Origin: DATDPM01 sp963841995
GTDB taxonomy: Bacteria > Pseudomonadota > Alphaproteobacteria > DATDPM01
Direction: 5' to 3'
Length of the DNA stretch: 64,000 nt
NCBI GenBank assembly: GCA_963841995.1
Contig: CAWJEX010000021.1
Location: 124,001-188,000 of the forward strand
Shown here: piece after piece, positions 8,789 through 18,210 of the stretch
Layout of the letters: each line of letters starts with the position of its first letter
How positions within the stretch are numbered: position 1 is the stretch's first letter
Notes under the pieces: model-generated
Databases searched by the model: none
Seen by the model: only the letters and a program-made list of their open reading frames with translations
Told to the model about the DNA's origin: nothing
Translations under genes and position numbers: made by a program

Positions 8789-9963
8789 TGCGCGGCTGCC
8801 GCGAAATAGCGTTCCAGGATTTCGCCGTAGACCGCGGTCAGCGCCTCGAGATCCGCGACCGCCGCGCATTCATCGACCTTGTGCATGGTCTGACCCGGAA
8901 GGCCGAACTCTGCCACCGGGCAATAGCGATTGATGAAGCGCGCATCGGAGGTGCCGCCTGCGGTGTTGAAGTCGGGAGTAATGCCAAGCTTGGATTTAAT
9001 GGCCTGCCCAATCAGGTCCGCCAGCGATCCCGGTGCGCTGAGGAACGCTTCGCCGGAAACCTCAACTGTAAAATCGTAGCCCCCCCCGATTTCGGATTGG
9101 ACTCGATCGAATTTTTCGCGCAACTGGCGGGTCAAGCTCTCGCCGGTATGCAAATCGTTGAACCGGATATTGAAGCTTGCCCGGGCCAAGGCGGGAATCA
9201 CATTGGAAGCCGGATTGCCGACATCGACGGTGGTGAGGGCCAGCGTCGACGCTTCGAAATGCGCGCTGCCGGAATCGAGCGGTGCCTCAGTGATCGCATC
9301 GAGCATGCGCAAGAGTTTCGGGATCGGATTGTCCGCCAAATGCGGATAGGCGGTATGGCCTTGGACGCCACGAACGGTCAGATGCCCGGTCATGCTGCCG
9401 CGCCGGCCGATTTTGACCAAATCGCCAAGACGTTTGACGCTCGTCGGCTCGCCGACAAGGCAGACGTCGATGCGTTCGCCCCGATCCGCGATCCATCGTA
9501 GAACCTTGACCGTGCCGTTCAGCGCGGGGCCTTCCTCGTCGCCGGTGATCAGCAGGCTAATCGAACCTGGAAATTTCTTGCGTTGCGCCGTCAAGAATTT
9601 CGCTGCCGCCGCAACAAAACAGGCGATGGCGCCTTTCATATCGGTGGCGCCGCGGCCAAAAAGCTTGCCGCCGGTCACCTCGCCGCCGAAGGGATCGACG
9701 GTCCAGGATTCGCGGTGGCCGACCGGGACCACATCGGTGTGACCGGCGAAGCAGAAATTGGGCGGGTTACTCCCAATCCGGGCATAAAGATTCGCCACGT
9801 CCGGCATTCCGGCATGGGAAAAGGTCAACCGGTGGCACTCGAATCCCAGTTCCTCAAGCGATGATTCAAGAATATCGAGCGCACCGGCGTCTTGGGGCGT
9901 CACGCTCGGGCAACGAATGAGCGCCCGCGCCAGATCCAGCGGCCCGGAAGCAAGCGAGGTCAC
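8785..9963 (-). CDS. dapE: Succinyl-diaminopimelate desuccinylase
   Basis: Metal-dependent M20-family amidohydrolase that releases LL-diaminopimelate for lysine and peptidoglycan synthesis. The 392-residue protein shows IRCPSVTPQDAGAL, the metal motif FAGHTDVVPVG (His and Asp ligands), LFGRGATDMKGAIA (bridging Asp), the catalytic TGDEEGPALNGT, and a dimerisation lid ending in HKVDECAAV with the final His ligand. Its start overlaps the dapD stop by 4 bp, so two successive steps of the succinylase branch are encoded together. Confidence 0.96.
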   Translation of the reverse strand: MTSLASGPLDLARALIRCPSVTPQDAGALDILESSLEELGFECHRLTFSHAGMPDVANLYARIGSNPPNFCFAGHTDVVPVGHRESWTVDPFGGEVTGGKLFGRGATDMKGAIACFVAAAAKFLTAQRKKFPGSISLLITGDEEGPALNGTVKVLRWIADRGERIDVCLVGEPTSVKRLGDLVKIGRRGSMTGHLTVRGVQGHTAYPHLADNPIPKLLRMLDAITEAPLDSGSAHFEASTLALTTVDVGNPASNVIPALARASFNIRFNDLHTGESLTRQLREKFDRVQSEIGGGYDFTVEVSGEAFLSAPGSLADLIGQAIKSKLGITPDFNTAGGTSDARFINRYCPVAEFGLPGQTMHKVDECAAVADLEALTAVYGEILERYFAAAAQ

Positions 9964-10817
9964 GTCCGGAGCAACTCATTGATCGAGGTCTTGGCGCGGG
10001 TCTTTTCGTCCACCTGCTTGACGATGACGGCGCAATAGAGCCCCGGTCCCGGGCTGCCGTTCGGGAGGGCCGGACCGGGCAATGTCCCGGGCACGACGAC
10101 GGAATAGGCCGGAACCCGGCCTTGGTGAACCGCTCCGCTCGCGCGGTCAACGATCTTGGTGGAGGCGCCGATATAAACGCCCATCGACAAAACCGAGCCT
10201 TCCTCGACGATGACGCCCTCGGCGATTTCGGCCCGGGCGCCGATGAAACAATTGTCTTCGATGATGACCGGCGCTGCCTGCACCGGCTCCAATACACCGC
10301 CGATGCCGGCGCCGCCCGAAATGTGCACATTGCGCCCGATCTGAGCGCAAGAGCCGACGGTTGCCCAAGTGTCGATCATGGTGCCCTGGTCCACCCGCGC
10401 GCCGACATTGACGAAGCAGGGCATGAGCACGACCTTCGGCGCAATATAGGCGGAATAGCGGACGATGGAGCCGGGGACGGCGCGGAAACCGCCGGAGCGG
10501 AATCGCTCTTCGTTCCAGCCCGCAAATTTCGGCGGCACCTTGTCGAACCAGCCGGCTTCGCCGATCGATGCATCGCGCGGGCCGCCGAGCGTCACCACCA
10601 TGTCGCGCAGCTGGAAAGAGAGCAAAATCGCTTTCTTGATCCATTCATGAACGCGCCATTGGCCGTCACCCTTTTCGGCAACCCGAAGCCGCCCGGAATC
10701 GAGCCGCTCGAGTGTCTGATCCACGGCGTCGCGGATCTCGCCCCGCGTATAAACGTTGATCTCGTCGCGCTTGGTCCAAGCCGCTTCGATGGCCTGCTCG
10801 AGTCTCGGGGATGACAT
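9960..10817 (-). CDS. dapD: Tetrahydrodipicolinate N-succinyltransferase
   Basis: Transfers succinyl from succinyl-CoA to tetrahydrodipicolinate, opening the succinylase branch of lysine biosynthesis. The 285-residue protein has an N-terminal helical domain, then WFDKVPPKF and a left-handed beta helix built from hexapeptide repeats (VNVGARVDQGTMIDTWATVG, SGGAGIGGVLEP, DNCFIGARAEIAEG). The ATG at 10817 gives the normal family N terminus (MSSPRLEQAIEAAW). It is the first gene of the dapD-dapE-membrane-protein operon. The 97 bp upstream to the HAD gene hold no other gene. Confidence 0.96.
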   Translation of the reverse strand: MSSPRLEQAIEAAWTKRDEINVYTRGEIRDAVDQTLERLDSGRLRVAEKGDGQWRVHEWIKKAILLSFQLRDMVVTLGGPRDASIGEAGWFDKVPPKFAGWNEERFRSGGFRAVPGSIVRYSAYIAPKVVLMPCFVNVGARVDQGTMIDTWATVGSCAQIGRNVHISGGAGIGGVLEPVQAAPVIIEDNCFIGARAEIAEGVIVEEGSVLSMGVYIGASTKIVDRASGAVHQGRVPAYSVVVPGTLPGPALPNGSPGPGLYCAVIVKQVDEKTRAKTSINELLRT

Positions 10818-10914
10818 AGGGCTCGCGCCTCGCCGACTATCGTCTTGGGGCGGGTTGAACAAAAAGAGGTTGGGCAATAAGACCGGAAGAACATGCGGGA
10901 GGCGGGGGAGGCTG

Positions 10915-11619
10915 TCAACGCCCCGTGCTTGGGTCCGAACGGCGTGCTTCGATCACATTTTCGAGCCAGGAGACCAGATTTTCGGTCTCGTGATGCACGT
11001 AATCGGGGCGGGATTTTAAACCTTCCGCGGATTCGGCCCAGGCCGTCCTGTTCCTCACCCATACCGTCGTCATGCCCAGCTCGGCGGCAGGCGCCAAGTT
11101 CCGCGACAGGTCCTCAAAAAGGGTGGTGGCGCGCGGACTTAAGCGATGGCGCGCGATCAGGGCACGATAAGCGGCGGGATCGGGCTTGGAGAGGTAATCC
11201 GCGTCGGCGACATCGAAAATCGCCTCGAAATGATCGGCGACACCGAGCCTCGTCGCGACCTTTTCGGCGTGGCGAGAAGAACCGTTGGTAAAGATGATCT
11301 TTCGGCCTTCCAATTGCCCGAGCGCCGATTGCAGGCCGGGATCTGGCGCCAGCACGCCGACATCGATGGCGTGAACGTATTCAAGAAAAGAATCGGGCTC
11401 GATCGCATGATTGATCATCAGCCCGCGCAGCGTTGTCCCGTAATCGCGAAAATAGCTTTTCTGAATCCGGCGCGCCTCGGTTGCATCCACATTCAACCTG
11501 GTTGCAATGAACTCGCCCATGCGCCCATCGATGGCGGCGAAGAGATTGGTCGACGCCGAATACAGGGTGTTGTCGAGATCGAAGACCCACGCGTCGATAT
11601 GGTTAAAATTCGGTTTCAA
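10915..11619 (-). CDS. HAD-family hydrolase, pyrimidine 5'-nucleotidase type
   Basis: Haloacid-dehalogenase phosphatase, probably acting on nucleotides or sugar phosphates. It has motif I WVFDLDNTLY with the nucleophile Asp, motif II FTNGSSRHA, motif III KPDPAAY and motif IV FEDLSRN, matching the SDT1-like pyrimidine nucleotidase subgroup common beside dapD in alphaproteobacteria. The start is uncertain. A TTG at 11619 puts motif I about 11 residues in, as in relatives; ATG at 11688 or GTG at 11715 would add 23 or 32 residues that do not resemble the family. No clear ribosome binding site decides it. It diverges from the EAL gene. Confidence 0.82.
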   Translation of the reverse strand: MKPNFNHIDAWVFDLDNTLYSASTNLFAAIDGRMGEFIATRLNVDATEARRIQKSYFRDYGTTLRGLMINHAIEPDSFLEYVHAIDVGVLAPDPGLQSALGQLEGRKIIFTNGSSRHAEKVATRLGVADHFEAIFDVADADYLSKPDPAAYRALIARHRLSPRATTLFEDLSRNLAPAAELGMTTVWVRNRTAWAESAEGLKSRPDYVHHETENLVSWLENVIEARRSDPSTGR

Positions 11620-11822
11620 GGCAACGTCCGATAGCCGAATTGAAGCATGTCCCAGTGTGGGCGCGCGCTCACGGTCTTGCAACCCCATCAAATGCGCAGA
11701 AAACGGTCGGCACACAATTCATTAAGCTGTTTTCTTTAGGCTGTACCGCGCTGCCATTCGCCCTCAGCACGAGGCGGAGGAAAGCGCCTTTTCGATGCGC
11801 GCAACGAGTTGCTGCTAGCTGC

Positions 11823-13544
11823 ATGCCCGAACGTCATGAACACCGGCCGGAAGGCCGATCGCCGTCGTCCCGGGTTCGCGCCGAGCGCGATCGCTTTGTC
11901 GCGTTTGCATTTTGCAATGCTGATATCTTGCTTGAGCTCGATTCGCACTATGTCATCAGCTATGCCGGCGGAGCGACCGTAGCGCTCACTGGCCGTCCCT
12001 CGGGTGGGCTGCTCGGCCTTCCGATTTTCGATCTGGTTCCGGAGTCCGATCGCGACATTCTGCGCAAATTGCTCAATCGCGCGGCCAACGGCCAGCGCTT
12101 GGAGCAGGCGACAGTGCACCTCGTCGGCCCTTCGGACCATGTCTTCCCCCTGATCTTCGGCGGCTATTACCTGCCCGATCTCGGCGGCCACTATTTCCTG
12201 GCGCTGCGCATGGAAGGCGCGCAATCGGCCGACGCTTTTACCGCCGTGTCGCGCGACGCCGAAACCGGGCTGCTGTTTTCCGACGACTTCTCCGAGACGG
12301 GTGCCGCCTTGCTGCGCCAAGCCATCGGCGTGGGCGAATCGCCCGTTTTCACGGTTTTCGACCTGAAAGGCTTAGGCGGATTGCGCGCCCGGCTCGACGC
12401 GGAATTGCGTGCCGAGCTGATGTCCACGCTCGGCTCCTTTCTCCGCGAAAGCGCTCTCGGCGAAGACGCGGCGGGCAGCTTGGGCGAAGATAGTTACGGC
12501 CTTCTGCACGACGCCAATCTCGACGTCAAACGGCTCGAGACGCGGATCGATCAGATGGCAATCAGCGTCGATCCCGAGCGCCGCGGCATCGAAGTCAAAA
12601 CCGCCGCGGTCAGCATGGGCGTCAAAGGTCTTGACGGTGCCGACGCTGCGCGCGCCTTCGTGCACGCTGTGAAGCGCTTCGAGAAGGCTGAGGGCGAAGG
12701 CATCAACATCGACAATCTGTCGCAAGCGCTGTCGAAGCAGATGGAAGAAACGGTGCGGCGAATTGGCAACGCGCGTTCGGTGATCACCAATCGCGCCTTC
12801 GACATCGCCTTTCAGCCCATCGTCGATCTGACCTCGCGGCGAATCCATCATTTCGAGGCGCTGGTGCGTTTTACCAATGGCGCGGAGCTGAGCCCCTTCC
12901 AATTCGTGCATTTTGCCGAAGAAGTCGGCATGGTGCGGGACTTCGATATGGCGATGTGCAAACGGGTGATCGGCTGGCTCGATCATGCCGTCAAGGCCGG
13001 CAAGGATTTCATCGTTGCCGTCAATCTCTCGGGGCGCTCGCTCGCCTCGCTCGATTTCGTGGCCGAGCTTTTGAGCATTTTGCGGCAGAACGACTGGCTC
13101 GATGGCCGCATCTTGTTCGAGCTCACCGAATCGGCGACGGTCGCCGATTTGGTGCAAACCAATGCCATTATCCAAAGCCTCCGGCGCACCGGCTTCCCGG
13201 TTTGTCTCGACGATTTCGGGGCGGGCGAATCGGCGTTCCACTACTTGCGCGCGCTCGACGTCGATATGGTCAAGATTGACGGCAGTTACGTCCGCGACGC
13301 GCTGGCCGAGCCGAAAGACCGTTATTTCCTAAAATCCATCGCCGGTCTTTGCAACGACCTCGGCATCAGCACCATTGCCGAAATGATTGAACAGGAAAAA
13401 ACGATCGAGTTGCTGCGCTCTTGCAATGTGAAATTCGGCCAAGGCTATTTATTCGGCCGGCCGTCGCTGGACATCACCGCCTTCGACGTGCGGCGGTCGG
13501 CGGGGCCGCCCGCCCGGGTCGCCGCGGCGCGGAAAATGCGATGA
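11823..13544 (+). CDS. EAL-domain c-di-GMP phosphodiesterase with degenerate GGDEF domain
   Basis: Likely degrades cyclic di-GMP. From the ATG at 11823, an N-terminal PAS-like sensory region (ADILLELDSHYVISYAGGAT) is followed by a degenerate GGDEF-like domain, where the signature reads SLGEDSY. The EAL domain starts near residue 335 with FQPIVDL. The active-site signatures are present: FEALVRF, NLSG, FELTES, the DDFGAG loop, VKIDGSYV and AEMIEQ, so catalysis is plausible. No membrane segment was seen, so it is cytoplasmic. Its stop overlaps the start of the GGDEF gene (ATGA), placing opposing enzymes in one operon. Confidence 0.88.
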   Translation: MPERHEHRPEGRSPSSRVRAERDRFVAFAFCNADILLELDSHYVISYAGGATVALTGRPSGGLLGLPIFDLVPESDRDILRKLLNRAANGQRLEQATVHLVGPSDHVFPLIFGGYYLPDLGGHYFLALRMEGAQSADAFTAVSRDAETGLLFSDDFSETGAALLRQAIGVGESPVFTVFDLKGLGGLRARLDAELRAELMSTLGSFLRESALGEDAAGSLGEDSYGLLHDANLDVKRLETRIDQMAISVDPERRGIEVKTAAVSMGVKGLDGADAARAFVHAVKRFEKAEGEGINIDNLSQALSKQMEETVRRIGNARSVITNRAFDIAFQPIVDLTSRRIHHFEALVRFTNGAELSPFQFVHFAEEVGMVRDFDMAMCKRVIGWLDHAVKAGKDFIVAVNLSGRSLASLDFVAELLSILRQNDWLDGRILFELTESATVADLVQTNAIIQSLRRTGFPVCLDDFGAGESAFHYLRALDVDMVKIDGSYVRDALAEPKDRYFLKSIAGLCNDLGISTIAEMIEQEKTIELLRSCNVKFGQGYLFGRPSLDITAFDVRRSAGPPARVAAARKMR

Positions 13545-15274
13545 TTGCCCGATTGCTGCGCGCCGTCTTCCATCGCTTCGAGCAAAGCCGTACGGAGGCA
13601 ACCGCAAAATTGTTCGAAGACGGAGGGCCCTTCGCGCGGTATCCCGGCCCAGCCGCCTATATCAACGGCGAAGGCAGCGTGCTTGCCGCCAACGATAAGG
13701 CGGGGCCGATGCTCGCGGAAATTGCCTGCAGCGCCGAATCCAAATTGACCGTGGCGCTGCGTGAATCGTTGACCGCGGGAACGGTGATGGCGGCGAGCTT
13801 CCTCGTTCCCGAATCGAAAGCCTCGATCGCGGTGACCATTGTTCCGGTCATCGACACCGGCTTCAAAGACGGCAAGCATGCCGACTCCGCTTTGTTGCTC
13901 GGACAAGACATGACGTTGCTGCGAAATTTGCGCACGGTTCTCACCGAATCCCGGCAGCGGTACAAGGACCTCGTCGAAATTTCGAGCGACTTCGCGTGGG
14001 AAACCGGCGCGGACGGCAAGCTTGCCTTCGTGTCGCCGCGCGGCGCTCTCGGTTACCGCGCCGACGAGTTGGTCGGCCAGGATCCGCGCATATTGTTCGT
14101 CGTGCATCCTGTGGACGATGACACATTGCCCTTTTCCAGCCGGGATCGGCGGGAAGACGTTACGGTGTGGGTTCGCCGCGCCGATGGCAATCTCGCTTGC
14201 CTGCTCGTTTCCTGCGTGCCGGTAACCGACGAACATGGTGCATGGCGCGGTGTCCGAGGCGTTGCCCGCGACGTCACCGAAATGCGCGAGCGTGACGCGG
14301 CCCTTGCCCGCGCTCGGGCAAGGGAGCAATTGCTGGCCCATATTGTTCGTCAGATTCGCGACGAAATCGTGCCGCAACGGATGATGGATGCCGCCGCCGC
14401 GGCGATCGCCAAGGGAATTGGCGCGTCAGGCTGCCGAATTTACCGGGCGTGCGACGGCGAGGGATTCGCGGTCACCGCCGAATTCGGAACCGTCCCGGCG
14501 ATGCCCGAGGCGCCGCTTTCGGCCCTTGGACCTGCCACCGAACGCTGCCGCGTGGAGGCCGGCGGACATTTGGCGCTCGCCATGGCCACCCGCTACCGGC
14601 GTGCGGTCAACGGCGCGATTTCTCTATGGCGCCAAGCCGGCGGCCGCGACTTCGATGCCGACGATCTCGGCTTGTTGAATGAAACCGCCAATCAGATCGG
14701 CATTGCAATCGAACAACTCGCCAATCACGAGGCACTGGAACGATTGGGCCGCACCGATGCGCTGACCGGCTTGTTCAATCGCCGTGTCTTCATCGAGGAA
14801 GTGCAGCGCCGCATGGCCGAAGCCGAGCGGAGTCTGCGCCCGAGCTCGCTCTTCTATATCGATCTCGATAATTTCAAATTCATCAACGACAATCTCGGCC
14901 ATCAGCGCGGGGATCGGGCATTGATTGCCTTGGCCGAGTTGCTGCGCGCGAATAGCCGAGAAACCGACGTTGTCGCCCGTATCGGCGGCGATGAATTTGC
15001 ACTTTGGGTCGCCGACGTGCAAACCGAGGCAGCGGGCGTAAAGGCCCGGTCGCTGCTCGAAGCCGGCCGCACGCTGACCAAACATTCGGCCGATGCCGGG
15101 CATCCGCTCGGCTTTTCAATCGGCGCTGCGGTGTTCCGGCCGGGCGTGGGCGAGCGTCTGGAACAGTTGATGGCGCGTGCGGATGAGGCGATGTACGCGG
15201 TGAAGAAAACCGGCAAGGGCGGCTTCGAAATGGCGCCCGATTATCAACCCATAGCGGCGGGAGCGGCGGGGTGA
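13541..15274 (+). CDS. PAS-GAF-GGDEF diguanylate cyclase
   Basis: Likely makes cyclic di-GMP from two GTP. The 577-residue soluble protein has a PAS region (DLVEISSDFAWETGADGKLA through RGVARDVTEMRERD), a GAF-like region (residues about 280-395), and a C-terminal GGDEF domain beginning LGRTDALTGLFNRR. The active site is intact (RIGGDEFALW), and RETD lies five residues before it, matching the RxxD inhibitory site. The ATG overlaps the stop of the upstream EAL gene by 4 bp, and the stop overlaps the next GTG start by 4 bp, so all three genes are translationally coupled. Confidence 0.92.
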   Translation: MIARLLRAVFHRFEQSRTEATAKLFEDGGPFARYPGPAAYINGEGSVLAANDKAGPMLAEIACSAESKLTVALRESLTAGTVMAASFLVPESKASIAVTIVPVIDTGFKDGKHADSALLLGQDMTLLRNLRTVLTESRQRYKDLVEISSDFAWETGADGKLAFVSPRGALGYRADELVGQDPRILFVVHPVDDDTLPFSSRDRREDVTVWVRRADGNLACLLVSCVPVTDEHGAWRGVRGVARDVTEMRERDAALARARAREQLLAHIVRQIRDEIVPQRMMDAAAAAIAKGIGASGCRIYRACDGEGFAVTAEFGTVPAMPEAPLSALGPATERCRVEAGGHLALAMATRYRRAVNGAISLWRQAGGRDFDADDLGLLNETANQIGIAIEQLANHEALERLGRTDALTGLFNRRVFIEEVQRRMAEAERSLRPSSLFYIDLDNFKFINDNLGHQRGDRALIALAELLRANSRETDVVARIGGDEFALWVADVQTEAAGVKARSLLEAGRTLTKHSADAGHPLGFSIGAAVFRPGVGERLEQLMARADEAMYAVKKTGKGGFEMAPDYQPIAAGAAG

Positions 15275-16567
15275 AGGACGTTCTAAAGCGCATCGCCGGC
15301 ACATTGAAGCTTCGGCCCGAACCGCTCGGCTACGATGAAGAAAAGCGTCTGGCTCATCACGGCGACATCAAGGCGCGGACGAAGCTGGCGGCGCGGGATG
15401 ACGTCCGCCCGGAAATTCTTTATTACCTCGCCGAAAATCCTTCGCCCGAAGTTCGCCGCAGGATCGCGGCGAACGCCAATACGCCACGCCACGCCGACCT
15501 CATTCTCGCCCGCGATGATGACGACGTTGTGCGCACGGACTTGGCGGGCAAGATTGCGCGTCTGGCACCCGGCCTCTCCGCCAATGAGCAGGAAAGCGTT
15601 CGGCGGATGACCTATGAGATCCTCGAGATCCTCGCTCGCGATCAAATCCCGCGGGTGCGCCGGATCCTGGTCGAGACCTTGAAGGATTTGGCCGACGCCC
15701 CGTTCGAGATCATCGGCAGATTGGCCCGCGACACCGATGTCTCGGTGGCAGGTCCGGTGCTGCGGTCATCGCCGGTTCTGACCGACGAGGATTTGATCGA
15801 AATCATCCGGTCCTGCACCGCCGGCGGCTTGCTGACGGCAATTTCACAACGGCGGAGCGTGGGCGAGCGAGTCAGCGACGCGATCGCCGGTTCCGGCGAT
15901 GTCGACGCGATCGGTGCCTTACTCGCCAATCCGAGCGCGCAAATTCGCGAAGAGACTTTGGACCGCATCATCGACCACGCGCCGGAGATTGAGGCCTGGC
16001 ACGCGCCGTTGGTGCGCCGGCCGAAGTTGTCTCAGCGGGCCATCACGAAGATTGCGCGGTTTGTCGCGCATTCGTTGGTCGACGAATTGGAGGCCCGCGG
16101 CGATCTCGCGCCCGCGACCGTTGCGGCGGTGAGGAAAGAGTTGTCGAACCGGCTGGATCGCGAGGCGGAGGAAGGGAAAGAAGCGGCATCGGAAGAACCG
16201 CCCTTGGCGCGCGCCCAACGTCTCAAGGCGGAAGGAAATCTGATCGAAAAAACGATCGCCGACGCACTGGCATCGGGCGATCGGCGCTTTGTCGGTGCCG
16301 CGCTTGCCGTGCTCTCGAAATCTTCCCTTGCCGCTAATCGAGAAGGTCGCCGAATCGAAAAGTGCCCGCGGCATCACCGCGGTCTGCTGGAAAGCGGGGC
16401 TCGGTATGCGCTTTGCCACCCAGCTTCAAATCCGCGTCGCCCACATTGCGCCCCAGTCGGCCATCAATCCGGTGAACGTGGATCAGTATCCGCTGACGCA
16501 GGAAGAGATGGAGTGGCAGCTCGACTTCTTCGGCTCGATGGTGCCGCCGAGTCCCGGGAGCACTTAA
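15271..16567 (+). CDS. DUF2336 / HEAT-like repeat protein, frameshifted near the 3' end
   Basis: Alpha-helical repeat protein of unknown function, common in alphaproteobacteria and often near signalling genes. From the GTG at 15271 the product reads MKDVLKRIAGTLKLR, then repeat units such as RPEILYYLAENPSPEVRRRI, DDVVRTDLAGKIARL and QIPRVRRILVETLKDL. The frame breaks near 16319: collapsing AAA to AA gives VLSNLPLPLIEKVAESKSA and continues to the stop at 16567 (QYPLTQEEMEWQLDFF). It overlaps the diguanylate cyclase by 4 bp, suggesting a c-di-GMP effector or adaptor, which is inference only. It ends convergently with argB. Confidence 0.82.
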
Positions 16568-16591
16568 TTCGTCCCAGGCGGACGTTCAATT

Positions 16592-17503
16592 TCAGCGGCC
16601 CGAGTGAATGAGCGTTCCGACGCCGTGCTCGGTGAAAATTTCCAGCAATAGGGCGTGAGGTACCCGCCCGTCGATGATGACGGCGCCGCCAACGCCCGAT
16701 TGAACCGCTTCAATGCAGGTCTCGACCTTCGGGATCATGCCCCCCGAAATCGTGCCGTCGGTGATGAGAGCCCGCGCCTTTTTCGCCGAGAGTTCCCAAA
16801 TCAGCCGTTTGTCCTTATCGAGGACGCCGACGACATCGGTCAGCAGCAGGAGGCGCGTCGCTTCGAGTGCCGCGGCAACCGCGCCGGCCGCGGTATCGGC
16901 GTTGATATTGTAGGTCTCGCCGTCGGTCCCGACGCCGAGCGGCGCAATGACCGGAATGATCCCGGCCTGTTCGAGCAGGTTCAGCATATGGCGGCGCACC
17001 AGCACCGGTTCGCCGACGAACCCAAGATCCAACACCTTCTCGATATTCAAGTCTTCGTCGCGAACGGATCGCGTCAGTTTCCGCGCTTCAATCATCCCGC
17101 CGTCCTTGCCCGACAACCCGATGGCGCTTCCGCCGGCTTCGAAAATCGCGCGCACGATGTCTTTATTGATCGAGCCCGATAGCACCATCTCGACAATTGC
17201 GACCGTCGCCTTGTCGGTAACGCGCAAGCCGTCGACGAAGGAACTCTTGATCTTGAGACGTTCGAGCATGGCGCCGATCTGCGGACCGCCGCCGTGCACG
17301 ACGATGGGATGAATGCCCACCTGCTGCAGCAGCACGACGTCACGCGCAAATTCACGCGACAGCGTGTCGTCGCCCATCGCGTGGCCACCGTATTTGATGA
17401 CAAAGTCGCAGCCAGAATAGCGCCGCATATAGGGCAGCGCCTCGGACAAGGTCTTGGCCTTGGCGAGATAAATTTCCCGGTCGCTGTCGTTTTTCGGCGT
17501 CAT
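16592..17503 (-). CDS. argB: Acetylglutamate kinase
   Basis: Second step of arginine biosynthesis, phosphorylating N-acetylglutamate. The 303-residue protein shows FVIKYGGHAMGD at the nucleotide site, IHPIVVHGGGPQIGAML at the substrate site, YNINADTAAGAVAAAL, and ISGGMIPKVETCIEAV. The N-terminal extension (MTPKNDSDREIYLAKAKTLS) is like that of arginine-sensitive hexameric forms, suggesting feedback inhibition by arginine. It lies 45 bp downstream of engB on the same strand, the last gene of the rpmH-to-argB run. argD and argF are about 20 kb away in this window. Confidence 0.96.
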   Translation of the reverse strand: MTPKNDSDREIYLAKAKTLSEALPYMRRYSGCDFVIKYGGHAMGDDTLSREFARDVVLLQQVGIHPIVVHGGGPQIGAMLERLKIKSSFVDGLRVTDKATVAIVEMVLSGSINKDIVRAIFEAGGSAIGLSGKDGGMIEARKLTRSVRDEDLNIEKVLDLGFVGEPVLVRRHMLNLLEQAGIIPVIAPLGVGTDGETYNINADTAAGAVAAALEATRLLLLTDVVGVLDKDKRLIWELSAKKARALITDGTISGGMIPKVETCIEAVQSGVGGAVIIDGRVPHALLLEIFTEHGVGTLIHSGR

Positions 17504-17548
17504 GGCGCGGAACTTTAGCGGAATTGGCTTCGAGGAGCCACCTCCCGC

Positions 17549-18202
17549 TCAGCGGTCCTGAAAGGCGATGGCGGCGAGATCGGCGCGGAGTTCGGCGATG
17601 CCGAGACCCTGATAAGCGCTGGTAGCCGCGATTTTCGGATAGGCCGCGGCGTGGGTCTGTAATTCCTTGCCCAGGCGGCACCGCAATTCCGCAAGCGCCG
17701 CGTCGGCCACTTTGTCCGCTTTGGTGAGCACGACTTGATAGGATACGGCGGCTTTGTCCAGCCGTTTGACGAATTCGCAGTCTCGCGCGTTGAAACCATG
17801 GCGCGCATCGATCAAGAGGCAGACCCGGCGCAAAACGGCGCGTCCCTCCAGATAAGCTTTGAGCAGGCGGTTCCAGGCGGCGATTTCGCGCCGGTCGGCC
17901 TCGGCATAGCCGTAGCCCGGCAGATCGGTGAGCATAAGATCATTGCCCAAAACGAAGAAGTTGAGCTGCCGGGTGCGGCCAGGGGTGCGCGAGACGCGAG
18001 TCAACGCGTTGCGTCCGGTCAGCGCATTGATGAGCGAGGATTTGCCGACGTTGGATCGCCCGGCAAAGGCGATTTCCGGCAAGCTGCTGGCGGGGATTCC
18101 GTCGATATCGGCGGCGCCGGTCACGAACCGGCATTCTTGCGCGAAGAGACGCCGGCCGCGTTCGAGGCGCTGGGAGTCATCGGCGTCCGAACCGGCCGCC
18201 AT
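17549..18202 (-). CDS. engB: Ribosome biogenesis GTPase EngB (YihA/YsxC)
   Basis: Essential small GTPase needed for assembly of the large ribosomal subunit. The G motifs are in order: G1 FAGRSNVGKSSLINALTG, a G2 Thr region (VSRTPGRTRQLNFF), G3 DLPGYGYA, G4 TKADK and G5 SAYQG. The ATG at 18202, 8 bp downstream of the yidC stop, gives a 217-residue product, normal for the family. The sequence upstream in the same frame is the yidC gene, so a longer start is not credible. Confidence 0.95.
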   Translation of the reverse strand: MAAGSDADDSQRLERGRRLFAQECRFVTGAADIDGIPASSLPEIAFAGRSNVGKSSLINALTGRNALTRVSRTPGRTRQLNFFVLGNDLMLTDLPGYGYAEADRREIAAWNRLLKAYLEGRAVLRRVCLLIDARHGFNARDCEFVKRLDKAAVSYQVVLTKADKVADAALAELRCRLGKELQTHAAAYPKIAATSAYQGLGIAELRADLAAIAFQDR

Positions 18203-18210
18203 GCCGGATC

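Noticed and set aside
8881..10814. Long plus-strand frames opposite dapE and dapD
   Set aside because: They are antisense shadows of strongly conserved genes, caused by high third-position GC.
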